Shown here one piece after another: positions 8,274 through 17,696 of a stretch of DNA of 64,000 nucleotides. This stretch comes from Rhodospirillales bacterium (lineage in GTDB: Bacteria > Pseudomonadota > Alphaproteobacteria > Rhodospirillales > Magnetospirillaceae), in contig JACMKT010000152.1 of assembly GCA_014380005.1 (NCBI GenBank), positions 62,001-126,000 of the forward strand, in the 5' to 3' direction. Each line of letters opens with the position of its first letter. Position 1 is the stretch's first letter. Below the pieces are notes generated by a model. It saw only the letters and a program-made list of their open reading frames with translations. It was not told the DNA's origin and made no database searches. Position numbers and translations under genes: made by a program.

Positions 8274-9071
8274 ATGGCGATCGAAATCAGCAAAGAATAT
8301 TTGAAGAATCTTCAATACGGCACCGCCAAGAATCTGGAGGCGCGTATCCAGATTCATCAGCGTTTCAGCACCAATCCGGAACCTTTCCACGCCTGGATCG
8401 GCAATCACATGACATTTTCCGGCCCGGTGCGGGTGTTGGAAGTGGGCTGCGGCACCGGCATCTTCTGGCGGGAAAACCTGCGCCGTCTGGCCGAGGGCTC
8501 CAGCTTGGTCCTGACCGATTTCGCCGAGGCGATGGTGGCCAAGACGGCTCAGTCGTTTGACCAGCCGTGGATCCGCTGTGAATTGGCCGATATGGAAGCG
8601 TTGGCCTATCCCGACGCGTCGTTCGACATCGTCAATGCCCATCACGTCATGTATCACGCGGCTGACAAGGCGCGCGCCTTCGCGGAAATCCGCCGCGTGC
8701 TCAAGCCGGGCGGTTATCTGACGCTGACCACCAACAGCGAGCGGCATATGCGGGTGGTCTATGACATCGGCCGCCAGATCGACCCCAACTTCCCCACCGA
8801 CCGCATCATCGATTCGTTCACCGAGGAAGTTGCCGATATTGAAGTGCCGAAGTTCTTCCCGAAGTTCGAAAAGTTCGTTCAGGAAGACATGCTTCAGGTC
8901 ACCGACTTGGAATTCCTGATCGACTATGTTGCTTCGGGCGTGACTCCGCGTGGCATGAAAGTGGCCGACGACTTCTATGAGAAGTATGCCGCCATTGCCA
9001 AGAAGGAGATGGATGCGAAGGGATATTTCGAAATTCCGAAGCGTTCTGCTCTGTTCATCTGCCACAACTGA
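8274..9071 (+). CDS. Class I SAM-dependent methyltransferase
   Basis: VLEVGCGTGIFW, DASFDIVNAHHVMYHAADKARAFAEIRRVLKPGGYLTLTT. Confidence 0.87.
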   Translation: MAIEISKEYLKNLQYGTAKNLEARIQIHQRFSTNPEPFHAWIGNHMTFSGPVRVLEVGCGTGIFWRENLRRLAEGSSLVLTDFAEAMVAKTAQSFDQPWIRCELADMEALAYPDASFDIVNAHHVMYHAADKARAFAEIRRVLKPGGYLTLTTNSERHMRVVYDIGRQIDPNFPTDRIIDSFTEEVADIEVPKFFPKFEKFVQEDMLQVTDLEFLIDYVASGVTPRGMKVADDFYEKYAAIAKKEMDAKGYFEIPKRSALFICHN

Positions 9072-9092
9072 TCTCGGCAGTTTAATGGCATG

Positions 9093-9144
9093 CCCCGTCA
9101 AGGTGCGCGACGTCGCTCACCCTGACGGGGTTTCGTCTTTTTTT
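9093..9144 (+). terminator. Rho-independent terminator ending the 1-9.07 kb operon
   Basis: CCCCGTCAAGGTG (9093-9105) pairs with CACCCTGACGGGG (9118-9130, one mismatch), followed by TTTCGTCTTTTTTT. Confidence 0.88.
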
Positions 9145-9215
9145 AGGGAACCGAGCCAGCCGCGCCCTTATGGCGGCCATTCCCGCCCGCAACCCCAGGC
9201 ATTCGGCGCAACCCC

Positions 9216-10805
9216 ATGACCGTTCTGCTGCACCGTTCCGACTGCCTGCCCACGGGCGTGTGGGATTGCTGGGCTGCCATCGGCGGTGGCAGGGCCACTC
9301 TTGACCCGGCGCGGGCGGTCGAGGGGTTGGCCGGTGGCTTGGAAGCCGCTTTCGACGCCATTGCCGATGAATGGCTGAGCTTGGCGCGCCGGTTGGGCGA
9401 AGCTGCTGATGCTCCGTTGTCCCACACCCCGTCGGCGGCACCCAATGCCTCGGATTTGGGTCTGATGATGGCGTGGACCAAGCTGGTGCAGCGTTGGGCG
9501 GAGGATCAGCGCATTGTGCTGGTGCTGTGCGACGACCCGTGGATGTTCCGCCATCTGGCAGACCTGCCCGGCGTGACCGCCGGTGCCGCTCCGGTTCTGT
9601 GGCCGGTCGCGTTGCGCCGGGTGTTGCGCGGCTATGCCGCCCGTGCCCGCACGGCAATACGGGCAGCCGGCGCCGCGTTGCGCATGCGGGGCCAGCATGT
9701 TGAGCCCGGCGGTCCCTGGCTGCTGGTCTACGGCCACCCCAAAAGCACCCGCGAGGGCGGCGACGCCTATTTCGCCGATTGTATGAAGGATCATCCCGGC
9801 TTGCGCCGTGCGCTGCATGTGGATGCGCCGCCCGACCGCGCTGCCACCCTGCTCAGTGGGCGCACCTGCTCGCTGCATGGCTGGGGCAATCCGCTGTTCG
9901 CCCTGTCTTTGGCATTCAAACGCTGGCGGCCCCAGGCCATTGGCCCGTGGCAGTGGCTGGTGCGCCGCGCCAGCGCCATGGAAGGTGGCCGTGGACAGGC
10001 GGCGGCGGTGGCGTGGCAGATGCACTGCCAGCGGCGTTGGCTGGCGGCGGTGCGTCCCCAGCTAGTGGCGTGGCCGTGGGAGAATCATGCGTGGGAGCGC
10101 GATCTCGTGCATGCCGCACGCGCATGCGGCACCAGGACCGTGGGCTATCAGCATTCGGTTATTGGCCGGCAGATGTTGAATTACGGGCCGGGCTCGTGTC
10201 CCGACGGCCAGGGCAGCCTGCCCGACGAGGTGGTGTGCAACGGCCAGACCACCCTGGACCAGCTGGTGGCTTGGGGGGTGACGCCGTCGCGCCTCACCAT
10301 CGGCGGTGCGCTGCGCTATGCCCAGCCGGGACAGGTCCGTTTTGACCCGAATGCGCCGGTATTCCTGGCGGTGCCGTTCGACCATCTTACCGCCCAGGAA
10401 ATGCTGGAGGCCGCCCGTGACGCCGCCCGCAGTCGTGGCTTGCGCTTCGTGCTGAAGGATCATCCGCTGTTCCCCTTCCCGTTCGAGGACGGCGGCGGGG
10501 TGACCCGTTCCACCACCCAACTTGAGGCCCAGGACGGCGTTTCGGCGGTGGTCTTCGCCGCCACCACGGTGGGGCTGGAGGCATTGCTCATGGGCATCCC
10601 CGCTTTGCGCTTCCGCCCCACGGGCCGGGTCGCCATCGACATTCTGCCCAGCGGCATCACCGCCCCGGTGACCAGCGCCGCCACTTTGGCCGACGATCTG
10701 ATGGATGCGCAGCCGCCGGTTCCGCCCGACCGCGCCTCGGTCTTCGCGCCAGTGGACGCGGCAACTTGGCGCCGGTTATTCTCGCCGCAAGGAGAATGCT
10801 CATGA
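9216..10805 (+). CDS. Surface carbohydrate biosynthesis protein / putative glycosyltransferase (TIGR04326-like)
   Basis: Domain pattern and context; PWLLVYGHPKSTREGGDAYFADC, VAWPWENHAWERDLVHAARACGTRTVGYQHSV, FVLKDHPLFPF. Confidence 0.55.
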   Translation: MTVLLHRSDCLPTGVWDCWAAIGGGRATLDPARAVEGLAGGLEAAFDAIADEWLSLARRLGEAADAPLSHTPSAAPNASDLGLMMAWTKLVQRWAEDQRIVLVLCDDPWMFRHLADLPGVTAGAAPVLWPVALRRVLRGYAARARTAIRAAGAALRMRGQHVEPGGPWLLVYGHPKSTREGGDAYFADCMKDHPGLRRALHVDAPPDRAATLLSGRTCSLHGWGNPLFALSLAFKRWRPQAIGPWQWLVRRASAMEGGRGQAAAVAWQMHCQRRWLAAVRPQLVAWPWENHAWERDLVHAARACGTRTVGYQHSVIGRQMLNYGPGSCPDGQGSLPDEVVCNGQTTLDQLVAWGVTPSRLTIGGALRYAQPGQVRFDPNAPVFLAVPFDHLTAQEMLEAARDAARSRGLRFVLKDHPLFPFPFEDGGGVTRSTTQLEAQDGVSAVVFAATTVGLEALLMGIPALRFRPTGRVAIDILPSGITAPVTSAATLADDLMDAQPPVPPDRASVFAPVDAATWRRLFSPQGECS

Positions 10806-11554
10806 ACGATCTCAAGCGACGTCTCGCGGCAGGCGAGGCCACCATCGGTGCGTGGCTGACCACCGCCTCGGATGAAGTGGCCGAAATCATGGCAACGCTG
10901 GGGTTCCATTGGCTGGCGGTGGATATGGAGCACGGCTCGGCAGGGGTGCGCGAAGCCCTGGCCGCCTTTCGTGCCGCCGAACGCCATGGGGTGGCGCCCA
11001 TGGTGCGGCTGCCCTCCGCCGATCCCTATCTGGCCCGCCGCCTGCTGGATGGCGGCGCCGCCGGTTTGATCGTGCCCGTGGTCGAGGACCCCGTCGCCTT
11101 TTCCGGCTTCATCCGCCACTGCCTGTATCCGTCCAATGGGCGCCGCGGCGTCGGGTTGTCGCGCTGCAACCAGTGGGGCGACCAGTTCAGCGAGTATCTG
11201 ACCGGCTTCTCGCCGGTCATTGTTCCGCAGATCGAGACCGTGGCCGGCGTCGCCGCCGCCGCTGCCATCGCCGCTTTGCCTGAAGTGGACGCGTTGTTCC
11301 TCGGCCCCTACGATCTGTCGGCCAGCCTGGGTTCCGCCGGTGATTTCACCACGCCGGCCTATGCCGCCGCCATCGCCGAGGTCAAGGCGGCGTGCACGGT
11401 GCATGGCAAGGCGCTGGGCATTCATCAGGTCCATCCCGATCCCCAAGAACTGGACGCCAGATTGGCCGAAGGCGCCCGCTTCATCGCCTATGGCACCGAC
11501 GCCATCGCCATCCGCCATGCGCTCAAGGCCGCCCGCCGTGAGGGAGTACAATGA
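10802..11554 (+). CDS. HpcH/HpaI-family class II pyruvate aldolase
   Basis: GAWLTTASDEVAEIMATLGFHWLAVDMEHG, VPQIETVAGV, LFLGPYDLSASLG. Confidence 0.88.
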   Translation: MNDLKRRLAAGEATIGAWLTTASDEVAEIMATLGFHWLAVDMEHGSAGVREALAAFRAAERHGVAPMVRLPSADPYLARRLLDGGAAGLIVPVVEDPVAFSGFIRHCLYPSNGRRGVGLSRCNQWGDQFSEYLTGFSPVIVPQIETVAGVAAAAAIAALPEVDALFLGPYDLSASLGSAGDFTTPAYAAAIAEVKAACTVHGKALGIHQVHPDPQELDARLAEGARFIAYGTDAIAIRHALKAARREGVQ

Positions 11555-12327
11555 AAACCGTCTGCATCATCCCCGCCCGCATGGCGTCGAGCCGTTTTCC
11601 CAATAAGCCGCTGGCGCCTATGCTGGGCATGGCGCTGGTGCTGCATGTGTGGCACCGCTGCCGCTTGGCGAGCGGTCTCGATCATGTGGTGGTCGCCACC
11701 TGTGATGAGGCGATCGCCGATGCGGTCCGTGCTCAAGGCGGCGAGGCGGTGATGACCGCCGACACCCATCCCGGTTGCGTGGACCGCACGGTGGAGGCGG
11801 TGACCAAACTTTACCCCGATTTGGCCGATGACGACCTTGTCCTCATGGTCCAGGGTGACGAAGTGATGGTCACTCCGCAGATGATCGAGAGCATGGTGGA
11901 GGTCTATTCCCGCACCAAGGCGCCGGTGGTCAATCTGGCCTCCGTCATCACATCCGCAGCCGATCAGGACGACCCCAATTGCGTGAAGGTCTGCGCCGCC
12001 CCCGATGGCCGCGCGCTGTTCTTCTCGCGCGCGCCCATTCCGTCGCGGTGGCGGGCGCAGGGCCCGGTGCCGGCCTATCAGCAGACCGGGGTGATCGGTT
12101 TTTCCCACGCCTTCCTGCAGACCTTCGGTACGCTGGAGCGCACGCCGCTGGAGATGATCGAACAGATCGACATGCTGCGCACACTGGAACATGGTTACCC
12201 CATCCAGATCGTCACCGTGGGTGTGGAAACCGTGGGCGTGGACACGCCGGCCGATCTGAAGCGCGGCGAGGATATGCTGCGCGCCGATCCGGTGACCCGG
12301 TTGTACATGGATTTGCAAGATGAGTGA
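11551..12327 (+). CDS. KdsB-like CMP-ulosonate cytidylyltransferase
   Basis: IIPARMASSRFPNKPLAPMLG, LMVQGDEVMV, FFSRAPIP, EQIDMLRTLEHGYPI, GVDTPADLKR. Confidence 0.82.
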   Translation: MKTVCIIPARMASSRFPNKPLAPMLGMALVLHVWHRCRLASGLDHVVVATCDEAIADAVRAQGGEAVMTADTHPGCVDRTVEAVTKLYPDLADDDLVLMVQGDEVMVTPQMIESMVEVYSRTKAPVVNLASVITSAADQDDPNCVKVCAAPDGRALFFSRAPIPSRWRAQGPVPAYQQTGVIGFSHAFLQTFGTLERTPLEMIEQIDMLRTLEHGYPIQIVTVGVETVGVDTPADLKRGEDMLRADPVTRLYMDLQDE

Positions 12328-13372
12328 GAAGTTGAGGGTCGGCATCGCCGGCTACGGCGTGGTGGGCAAGCTGCGCCGGCAAGTGGCGGACGAACATCCC
12401 CACATGCGCACCGTGGCTGTCTGCGACCGGCTTTTCGACAGCATGGGAACCTTGCCCGACGGTCTGCGCCACTATCCCTGCGCCGAGAGCCTGTTGGCCC
12501 ATGAAGAGCTGGACATCCTGTTCGTCTGCCTGACCAACGATGTTGCCGCCCAGGTGACCATCGCCGGGTTGGAAAAGGGCCTGCATGTCTTTTGCGAAAA
12601 GCCGCCGGGGCGGGATGTTTCCGACATCCGCCAAGTCATCGAGGCCGAGCGGCGTTATCCTCATCTCAAGCTCAAATACGGCTTCAACCATCGCTATCAC
12701 GATTCCGTGCGTGAGGCGTTGACGCTGGTGCGCTCGGGCGAATTCGGCCGTCTGATCAATCTGCGCGGCGTTTACGGCAAGTCCAAGATCATCGATTACC
12801 GCTCGCCCACCCATTGGCGGACCAAGCGGGCGGTGGCGGGCGGCGGTATCTTGCTGGATCAGGGCATTCACATGCTGGATCTCATGCGCTCCTTCGCCGG
12901 CGAATTCACCGAGATCCACAGCATCGTTTCCAACGATCATTGGCACCACGACGTTGAAGACAATGCTTATGCTCTGATGCGCACGGCGGATGGCATTGTT
13001 GCCATGCTGCACTCCACCGCTACCGAATGGCGTCATCGCTTTCGTCTGGAAATGTCGCTGGAAAAGGGCAGTATCGTGTTGGGCGGCATCCTTACCGGCT
13101 CAAAGAGCTACGGCGCCGAAACCATCACGGTGGCGTGGAAAACCGAGGATGACGCCGGCGATCCCATGGAACGTACCACGCGCTACAATTCCGATCCGTC
13201 CTGGCGTGACGAAATCTGGGATTTCATGGATGCGGTGATGAACGGCGCGTCCATCACCAACGGCTCTTCCGCCGATGCGCTTGCCACCATGGAACTGGTC
13301 TATCGCATCTACGGTGCCGATCCCAGCTGGGCGGCCAAGTGGGATTTGGCTCAGCCGGATATGGGCGCCTAA
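12320..13372 (+). CDS. Gfo/Idh/MocA family oxidoreductase
   Basis: N-terminal Rossmann GIAGYGVVGK, GLHVFCEKPPGRDV, GGGILLDQGIHMLDL. Confidence 0.88.
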   Translation: MSEKLRVGIAGYGVVGKLRRQVADEHPHMRTVAVCDRLFDSMGTLPDGLRHYPCAESLLAHEELDILFVCLTNDVAAQVTIAGLEKGLHVFCEKPPGRDVSDIRQVIEAERRYPHLKLKYGFNHRYHDSVREALTLVRSGEFGRLINLRGVYGKSKIIDYRSPTHWRTKRAVAGGGILLDQGIHMLDLMRSFAGEFTEIHSIVSNDHWHHDVEDNAYALMRTADGIVAMLHSTATEWRHRFRLEMSLEKGSIVLGGILTGSKSYGAETITVAWKTEDDAGDPMERTTRYNSDPSWRDEIWDFMDAVMNGASITNGSSADALATMELVYRIYGADPSWAAKWDLAQPDMGA

Positions 13373-14410
13373 GTGTCGGTTTCCCGCCGTCTCGCCCATC
13401 TCGATTGCTTGCGCGCCTTGGCCGCCTTGGCGGTAGCGGTCAATCATGTGTTCGGCGAAGTAGCCCATCTGGACCCTTCCCTGGGCTGGCTTGATCTGCC
13501 GGCCTATTTCGATTTTGGCCGGTACGGGGTGCTGCTGTTCTTCATCATCAGCGGCTATGTGATTCCGTTCAGCATCACCGGCCAGGGTCCGCGCGCCGTG
13601 GGCGTGTTCGCGGTGCACCGTCTGTTCCGCCTGTTTCCCGCCTATTGGGTGTCGCTGGGGGCGGCGTGGCTGGTCCTTGGCGGGTCGGCGGGGCTGTACG
13701 CCGTCAATGCCACCATGCTGCAGCGTTTTCTCGGCACCCCGGACGTGCTGGGGGTCTATTGGACGCTGGCGGTGGAACTGGTCTTCTATGGGCTGGTGGC
13801 CGGGTTGTTCCTAGTGGGATGGTTGCGGCGCGGCCCGCTGATCATGATCACGGCGGGGCTTGCCGTGGCGGTGGCGGGTGCCGGACTGATCCGTGCCTAT
13901 GGGGGCATTCCCATCCCCTTCGCTTGGCCGTCCTTCCTGTCGCTCATGCTGATGGGAAGCGTGATGCGCCGCATGGACGAGCGCGGGGTAACGCCCGGCT
14001 GGCGTGAGGCGTTGGGCCTTGGCCTGTTCGTGCTGGCTCAACTGACGGCTATTTTCGCCGTTTACGGCGATGCGGCCAACGGACGGTCCGCCTGGGGCGA
14101 GGCGGCGGCCTGGACCGGCGCCATCGCCACGTTCGCGCTGTTCCATTACGGCTGGCGCCTGACCGCCCCCGGCCTCGCCTATCTCGGCAAGATCAGCTAT
14201 TCGATCTATCTTTTCCATACATTGGCCAATCCGCTGATGCAGCGCATGCTGGCGGGCGAGAAGATTGGCGCCGTTCAGGCCATGGGCGTCGCAGCGCTGG
14301 AATTCGCCGCCAGTATCGCCGTTGCCGCCGCCGTCTATCATGTGGTGGAGGCGCCGGCCATTAAGTGGGGACGACGTCTGGGGACGCGCCTGTCCCAGTC
14401 AAGGGGTTAA
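13373..14410 (+). CDS. Acyltransferase family 3 membrane protein (GTG start)
   Basis: LDCLRALAALAVAVNHVFG, FGRYGVLLFFIISGYVIPFS, YLGKISYSIYLFH; multiple TM segments. Confidence 0.88.
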   Translation: MSVSRRLAHLDCLRALAALAVAVNHVFGEVAHLDPSLGWLDLPAYFDFGRYGVLLFFIISGYVIPFSITGQGPRAVGVFAVHRLFRLFPAYWVSLGAAWLVLGGSAGLYAVNATMLQRFLGTPDVLGVYWTLAVELVFYGLVAGLFLVGWLRRGPLIMITAGLAVAVAGAGLIRAYGGIPIPFAWPSFLSLMLMGSVMRRMDERGVTPGWREALGLGLFVLAQLTAIFAVYGDAANGRSAWGEAAAWTGAIATFALFHYGWRLTAPGLAYLGKISYSIYLFHTLANPLMQRMLAGEKIGAVQAMGVAALEFAASIAVAAAVYHVVEAPAIKWGRRLGTRLSQSRG

Positions 14411-14414
14411 TGAA

Positions 14415-15080
14415 ATGCGTGGTGTCGTGCTTGATCTGGACGGCACGCTGATCGACAGCGTGCCGGACGTGGCCCATGCCCTCAACTGCCTGCTGGCGGA
14501 AGAGGGGCGCCGTCTTCTGACCATGGACGAGGTCAAGGGTCTGGTGGGTGAAGGCGTCACCGTTCTGATGGAAGGCGCCTATGCCGCCACCGGCGCCACC
14601 GTCGCGGGTGCGGAATTGAGTGCGGCCATCGCGCGCTATCAGGATTTCTATGCCCGCGATCCGGCTACCCATACCATCGTGTTCCCCCAGGTGCGTGAAA
14701 CCTTGGAACGGCTGGCCGCCGAGGGCGTGGCGCTGGGCATCTGCACCAACAAGCCGTACCGCATCACCGGATTGGTGCTGGAGGCCCTGGGGCTGGCTCC
14801 GTTGTTCCGGGCCGTCACCGGCGGCGACAATCTGCCTTTCCGTAAGCCCGATGGCCGTCACATCCTGGCTACGGTGGAGATGATGGGATTGACGCCCGAT
14901 TCCGTGTTGTATGTGGGTGACAGCATTACCGACGTGCGTGCCGCCCGCGATGCTAAAATTCCCGTGGTGGCGGTGGCCTGGGGCTATGCTGACGAAGGCG
15001 GTGCGGAGGCCTTGGGTGCCGATGCCGTCATCGATGATTTTTCCGCCATCCCCGATCTGTTGCGCCGGTTGGTTCCATGA
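14415..15080 (+). CDS. HAD-family phosphatase (phosphoglycolate phosphatase-like)
   Basis: VLDLDGTLIDSVPDV, GICTNKPYR, KPDGRHIL, VLYVGDSITDVRAARDA. Confidence 0.87.
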   Translation: MRGVVLDLDGTLIDSVPDVAHALNCLLAEEGRRLLTMDEVKGLVGEGVTVLMEGAYAATGATVAGAELSAAIARYQDFYARDPATHTIVFPQVRETLERLAAEGVALGICTNKPYRITGLVLEALGLAPLFRAVTGGDNLPFRKPDGRHILATVEMMGLTPDSVLYVGDSITDVRAARDAKIPVVAVAWGYADEGGAEALGADAVIDDFSAIPDLLRRLVP

Positions 15081-16006
15081 CCCGTATCGCCGTCTGCTCG
15101 CGTTCGTTCTCACGCCACCCCATCTTGCGCGGCGAGCTGATCGCCCGTTTTCCCCATGCCGAGATCACGTTCAACGACGCCGGCCTCAGCCTGTCGGGGG
15201 CTGGGCTGATCGATTTCGTGCGTGGGCATGACCGCGCGGTCACCGCGCTTGAGTGTTTGGATGAAGCCTTCTTCGCCGCCCTGCCGGAACTCAAGACGGT
15301 GGGTAAATACGGCGTCGGCCTGGACATGATCGATATGGCGGCCATGCGGCGTCACGGCGTGCGCCTGGGCTGGACCGGCGGCGTCAACCGGCGGTCGGTG
15401 ACCGAGCTGGTGGTGTCCTGCGCCATCGCCTTGCTGCGCCACGTGCCCGAGGGCAATCAGTTGGTGCGTGACGGCGGCTGGCGTCAGTTCATGGGGCGGC
15501 AATTGACCGGCAAGACGGTGGGTATCGTCGGCTGCGGCCATATCGGCAAGGACCTCATCCAGGTGCTGAAGGCCTTCGACTGCACCATGCTGGCCCACGA
15601 CATCCGCGATTTCCCCGATTTTTATGCCGCCCACACTGTGCGCCCCATGGGGCTTGAGGAACTGCTGGCCGCGTCCGACGTGGTGACGCTTCATCTGCCC
15701 CATGACGACAGCACTGCGGGCATCCTGTCGGCACGGCGCCTGGCTCTGATGAAGCCGTCCGCCATCCTCATCAACGCCGCGCGCGGCGGATTGGTGGACG
15801 AGGTGGCCATGAAGGCCATGCTCATGGATGGCCGGTTGGCCGGTGCCGCGTTCGATGTTTTCAACGGCGAGCCGCCCACCGACATGGAATTGCTGCGCCT
15901 GCCCAATTTCCTCGCCACTCCCCATGTGGGTGGCAGCGCCGAAGAAGCGGTCTTGGCCATGGGCCGGGCCGCCATGGACGGCCTTGAGCGGGCGGAGGTT
16001 CCATGA
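15077..16006 (+). CDS. D-isomer-specific 2-hydroxyacid dehydrogenase (phosphoglycerate dehydrogenase-like)
   Basis: GVGLDMIDMAAMRRHGV, VGIVGCGHIGKDL, LINAARGGLVDE, ATPHVGGSAEEA. Confidence 0.87.
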   Translation: MTRIAVCSRSFSRHPILRGELIARFPHAEITFNDAGLSLSGAGLIDFVRGHDRAVTALECLDEAFFAALPELKTVGKYGVGLDMIDMAAMRRHGVRLGWTGGVNRRSVTELVVSCAIALLRHVPEGNQLVRDGGWRQFMGRQLTGKTVGIVGCGHIGKDLIQVLKAFDCTMLAHDIRDFPDFYAAHTVRPMGLEELLAASDVVTLHLPHDDSTAGILSARRLALMKPSAILINAARGGLVDEVAMKAMLMDGRLAGAAFDVFNGEPPTDMELLRLPNFLATPHVGGSAEEAVLAMGRAAMDGLERAEVP

Positions 16007-17574
16007 GCCGCCAGGCGGATGGGCGTTCGACGGTCTGGCCCGCTTGGGTAATCCCAGGGGGGCTGGCCGTGCTCTTCACCGTGCTGGTCCTTTTCCGGCC
16101 GGAACGGCTGCAGCTTGCGGGTGCCGCTTTCGCGGCGGCGATCGTCGTGCTGGGACTGTATCCGGTGCTGCGCTTCCTGCGTGCGTCAGAGCCGGAGCCC
16201 CTGCCGTTCTTCGCGGCATTGGGTGTTTTTTATGCGGTGTTTTTTGGTTTTTCGGCGTTCCTGGTGGACATCATCTGGCCGAACGGCGAACCGATCTTTG
16301 TTTATCTGATGGCGCCGGGCCTGCAACGTTTGTCCGACGAAGCCATGGCGGCCATGTTTCTTGGGGCGTCATCGTTATTGGTGGTCGGACTGGTTGCCAA
16401 TAAGGCATTCCGTCGGATATTGCCGCCGCTTCCCATCTCACCCGCCCGCAGCGAAGGGGTTGCGTTAGGCGTGGCGTGGGTTGCCCTGGGGATCCATTTC
16501 ACCGGTTTGCTGATCCCGGCTTTGCGCAGTTTGCCGTCCGTCGGGCAATTGATCATTCCCCTGGGCAATCTTGGCTTCGGCATTTTGCTGCTGTTGGCCC
16601 TTAACGGCCAAATGCGGCGCTCCATGGCCATCATGGTTTTCGGTGTCCTGCTTGCCGTGCGGGTGGTGATCGGCGGACAGACGGGCTCCATGGCAAGCAT
16701 TCTGCTGCTGCCGGCATTTCTCGGTTTTCTTGCCCTTGTTCGCAACCGGCGCATGGGCATCATCATCGTCTTGGTGATTTGTGCCGTGGTCAGCTTTGGT
16801 TACGCCCCCTTAAATCAGGTGCGGGCGGTGGCAGCGGCGGAAAGTCCCATGCCGCTTGCGCGCTTTGCGGAAGTGTTTCGGGAACTTCCCGAGCGGCTGA
16901 GCCGGCTGGATAATTTCTCCGGTAAAGTGGCTGAGCGTTGTAACAAGCCATTGCCGTTCAGGGCGCACACACCCGCGACGCCCGCCGAATATCAGGCCTG
17001 TCTTGAGGTGGAAACCGGCCCCAGCTATGTCCCGCCGACCGATCAGGGCGGATGGGCCCTGGTGGCGACGGTTCTGCGGCAAGCCGTCAAGCGGGTGAAT
17101 CAAACGGCCATGTTCGCCTTGGTGTACGAACAGACGCCGTCGCGGGTGCCCTATTGGGGTGGGGACACGCTGCGGCCGCTGCTTACCAGCATGGTTCCAC
17201 GGGCGGTATGGCCGGGAAAGCCCGAGGAACGTGCCGGTCAGGCGTTCGGGTGGCGCTATGGACTGATTACGGACAGGGACGGTGACATGTCGGTCAACCT
17301 GTCCTGGCTGGTGGAGGCCTTCGCGAATTTCGGCTGGCTTGGTCTGGTGGTGGTGATGGGCTTGGCGGGTTTGGTTCTGGCCTTGCTGGACGCGGTGTTG
17401 AACCGGCGAGGCATGGGCAGTCTTCAGCTTGCCGTCGGGGCGACCGTGCTGTTCCCGCTGGTCAACCAGGAATCCAATCTCAGTCTGACATTTGGCGCCA
17501 CCGTGCCGCTGCTGCTTGCATTGGCGTTTCTGGTGCGGTTCGTCACCTGGGCGGGGCAACGCATGGCGCGCTGA
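16003..17574 (+). CDS. Polytopic membrane protein, Wzy-like polysaccharide polymerase
   Basis: About 12 hydrophobic segments, large periplasmic loop, YWGGDTLRPLLTSMVPRAVWPGKPE, LVNQESNLSLTFG; cluster context. Confidence 0.65.
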   Translation: MSRQADGRSTVWPAWVIPGGLAVLFTVLVLFRPERLQLAGAAFAAAIVVLGLYPVLRFLRASEPEPLPFFAALGVFYAVFFGFSAFLVDIIWPNGEPIFVYLMAPGLQRLSDEAMAAMFLGASSLLVVGLVANKAFRRILPPLPISPARSEGVALGVAWVALGIHFTGLLIPALRSLPSVGQLIIPLGNLGFGILLLLALNGQMRRSMAIMVFGVLLAVRVVIGGQTGSMASILLLPAFLGFLALVRNRRMGIIIVLVICAVVSFGYAPLNQVRAVAAAESPMPLARFAEVFRELPERLSRLDNFSGKVAERCNKPLPFRAHTPATPAEYQACLEVETGPSYVPPTDQGGWALVATVLRQAVKRVNQTAMFALVYEQTPSRVPYWGGDTLRPLLTSMVPRAVWPGKPEERAGQAFGWRYGLITDRDGDMSVNLSWLVEAFANFGWLGLVVVMGLAGLVLALLDAVLNRRGMGSLQLAVGATVLFPLVNQESNLSLTFGATVPLLLALAFLVRFVTWAGQRMAR

Positions 17575-17626
17575 CGCTGGATATTTTTTCATTTATTTTC
17601 AGGGCGGAAGCAACATTGGCCTGTTC

Positions 17627-17655
17627 TTGACAGCTGTGGGGCCGGTTGTTACGGT
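17627..17655 (+). promoter_or_regulatory. Candidate sigma70 promoter upstream of CDP-glucose genes
   Basis: TTGACA (17627-17632), 17-nt spacer, TACGGT (17650-17655). Confidence 0.4.
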
Positions 17656-17696
17656 CGCCGCGGGTCGGATACCCCTGGTCAGCAAAGGCAAAATTA

